Source: Nitrospirota bacterium (GTDB lineage Bacteria > Nitrospirota > Thermodesulfovibrionia > Thermodesulfovibrionales > SM23-35). Taken from it: a stretch of 7,555 bases of DNA. Every line of letters begins with the position of its first letter. Position 1 is the stretch's first letter. Positions 6,825 to 7,555 of the stretch are shown here, in pieces. The notes under the pieces are model-generated. The model had not been told where the DNA came from, made no database searches, and was given only the letters and a program-made list of their open reading frames with translations. Both the position numbers and the translations under genes were made by a program. The DNA lies in the NCBI GenBank assembly GCA_029883145.1, contig JAOUJR010000078.1, positions 1 through 7,555 on the forward strand, given 5' to 3'.

Positions 6825-6938
6825 GTCATTCCTGCCCCGTATCAAGTACGGGCAAGGCTCTGTGAAACTTGTCCCTGTGAAAACAGTGAGCAGGGAACTA
6901 TACAAAGGAACTGGATTCCGCATCTAGTGCGGAATGAC
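6825..6938. repeat. 114-bp GTCATTCC/GGAATGAC palindromic element (MITE- or REP-like)
   Basis: The element begins GTCATTCC (6825-6832) and ends GGAATGAC (6931-6938), an exact 8-bp terminal inverted repeat. Near each end is a local hairpin: CCCGTA-TCAAG-TACGGG (6836-6852) and ATTCCGCA-TCTAG-TGCGGAAT (6915-6935). In the centre TCCCTG (6872-6877) pairs with CAGGGA (6891-6896). It is visibly more GC-rich than its flanks. Termini of the form ATTCC...GGAAT are found in dispersed intergenic repeats of several bacteria (dRS3 of Neisseria is one named example), so this is probably one copy of a genomic family; I cannot count copies from this window. No target duplication is seen. Confidence 0.65.
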
Positions 6939-7003
6939 AATTATGTTACTAACCTATTCAGTATTTGATACGTCTCAGTTCTACTAAAGGTAGTACATAA
7001 ATA

Positions 7004-7555
7004 TCATTTTCCCTCTGATACTTTTGTAAGATAATCAGCAATTACTGAGTCATATCGTGATGTATGACTGAAAACCTTTTTTGCAAGTTCTAATCTCGTT
7101 CTGTAACTCAAGTCTCCATTAAGGTTCTTCATCTCTTCTATAATTTTATCATAATCTGATGGATCGACTATGACAGCAACGTCCTGAAAGTTTTTTGAAG
7201 CTGAACGAAGCATTGTAGGTCCACCTATGTCTATGTTCTCTATAGCCTCTTCAAAGGTCACTCCCTGCTTTGAGATTGTCTCTTCAAATGGGTATAAGTT
7301 CACCACTACCATATCTATTGTGTTAATCCCATGCTTTTTGATTTCCTCCATGTCCTTAGGATTGTTCCTTCTTGAGAGTAAACCGCCATGAATTTTTGGA
7401 TGAAGAGTCTTTACCCTGCCATCAAGCATCTCGGGGAAACCTGTATATTCAGATACATCTTTTACAGTGATGCCTGCTTCCCTTAAAGCCTTTGCTGTTC
7501 CGCCTGTTGAAAGTATCTCGATGCCCATTGAGCTCAGCGCCTTCGCAAATTCTAC
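7004..7555 (-). CDS. purH: PurH IMP cyclohydrolase (MGS-like) domain, 5' end beyond window; no AICAR transformylase domain
   Basis: The frame is open to the window edge (first visible residues [10 protein letters not shown]), so the start is outside; 183 residues are visible. They match the N-terminal cyclohydrolase domain of PurH, which closes FAICAR to IMP. Counting from the first visible Met, the expected catalytic or ligand residues are present: R38 and K40 in GRVKTLHP, Y79 in NLYPF, D100 in NIDIGG and K112 in S-A-S-K-N. The protein ends in TGA shortly after [13 protein letters not shown]. In usual bifunctional PurH of about 510-530 residues this is where the linker to the AICAR transformylase domain, with its R-Y-G-E-N-P-H-Q motif, begins. 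That domain is absent here: the next gene is purD. It is either a stand-alone cyclohydrolase, known as a split arrangement in some prokaryotes, or a truncated gene. The transformylase would have to be encoded elsewhere. Confidence 0.93.
   Translation of the reverse strand, partial: VEFAKALSSMGIEILSTGGTAKALREAGITVKDVSEYTGFPEMLDGRVKTLHPKIHGGLLSRRNNPKDMEEIKKHGINTIDMVVVNLYPFEETISKQGVTFEEAIENIDIGGPTMLRSASKNFQDVAVIVDPSDYDKIIEEMKNLNGDLSYRTRLELAKKVFSHTSRYDSVIADYLTKVSEGK

Larger units (their letters stand above)
6693..7003. other. 311-bp purH-purD gap: non-coding, repeat-rich
   Basis: No gene is visible. The purD-proximal part (6693-6780) is very AT-rich and contains a short tandem repeat. The middle (6825-6938) is a GTCATTCC-ended palindromic element. 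The purH-proximal 65 bases (6939-7003) show nothing beyond a 5-bp stem TACTA/TAGTA just after the purH stop. None of the three minus-strand frames after the purH stop resembles the missing PurH C-terminal domain. Confidence 0.6.

Noticed and set aside
6940..7006. Recoding or readthrough of the purH TGA into a transformylase domain
   Set aside because: The sequence after TGA reaches another stop within about 25 codons, no frame resembles the PurH C-terminal domain, and purE also ends in TGA at its expected length.

Overview
The window looks like chromosomal core sequence from an AT-rich, Gram-negative-type bacterium. An outer-membrane beta-barrel with a signal peptide implies two membranes. 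The combination of an alginate-export-like porin, a short single-RRM protein, MutS2 and a purH-purD-purE order would fit Nitrospirota or a Desulfobacterota-like lineage, but that placement is a guess from general resemblance. No phage, plasmid, CRISPR, tRNA or rRNA sequence is visible.

Layout. Positions 76-2439 (minus) encode MutS2, a ring-type ATPase with a C-terminal Smr domain. It is divergent from an outer-membrane porin of alginate-export type (2659-4044, plus); the 219 bp between them are very AT-rich and hold a candidate mutS2 promoter and overlapping direct and inverted repeats before the porin gene. The porin gene ends in an 18-bp perfect-stem terminator (4058-4105). A small RRM RNA-binding protein gene follows (4207-4518, plus), with a 12-bp perfect palindrome in its leader. 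The convergent gap 4519-4753 contains small palindromes and a doubtful minus-strand small ORF. The rest is a minus-strand purine cluster in transcription order purH (5' end outside the window) - purD - purE. Its intergenic gaps are unusually long (311 and 190 bp) and each carries an inverted-repeat element.

How the genes relate. PurD (GAR synthetase), PurH (the last two steps to IMP) and PurE (N5-CAIR mutase) belong to the same de novo IMP pathway. PurE looks intact. PurD is full length, but several residues that I recall as near-invariant in the ATP-grasp active site are replaced (the family's E-F-N-x-R-F-G-D-P-E reads E-L-S-C-S-F-G-N-P-E). PurH stops right after its IMP cyclohydrolase domain, and no AICAR transformylase domain follows before purD. 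These are the two most interesting observations: the cluster is either remodelled, partly redundant with genes elsewhere, or contains a PurD with altered or lost catalysis. I do not see an obviously new multi-gene system; the mutS2, porin and RRM genes look ordinary apart from the details listed.
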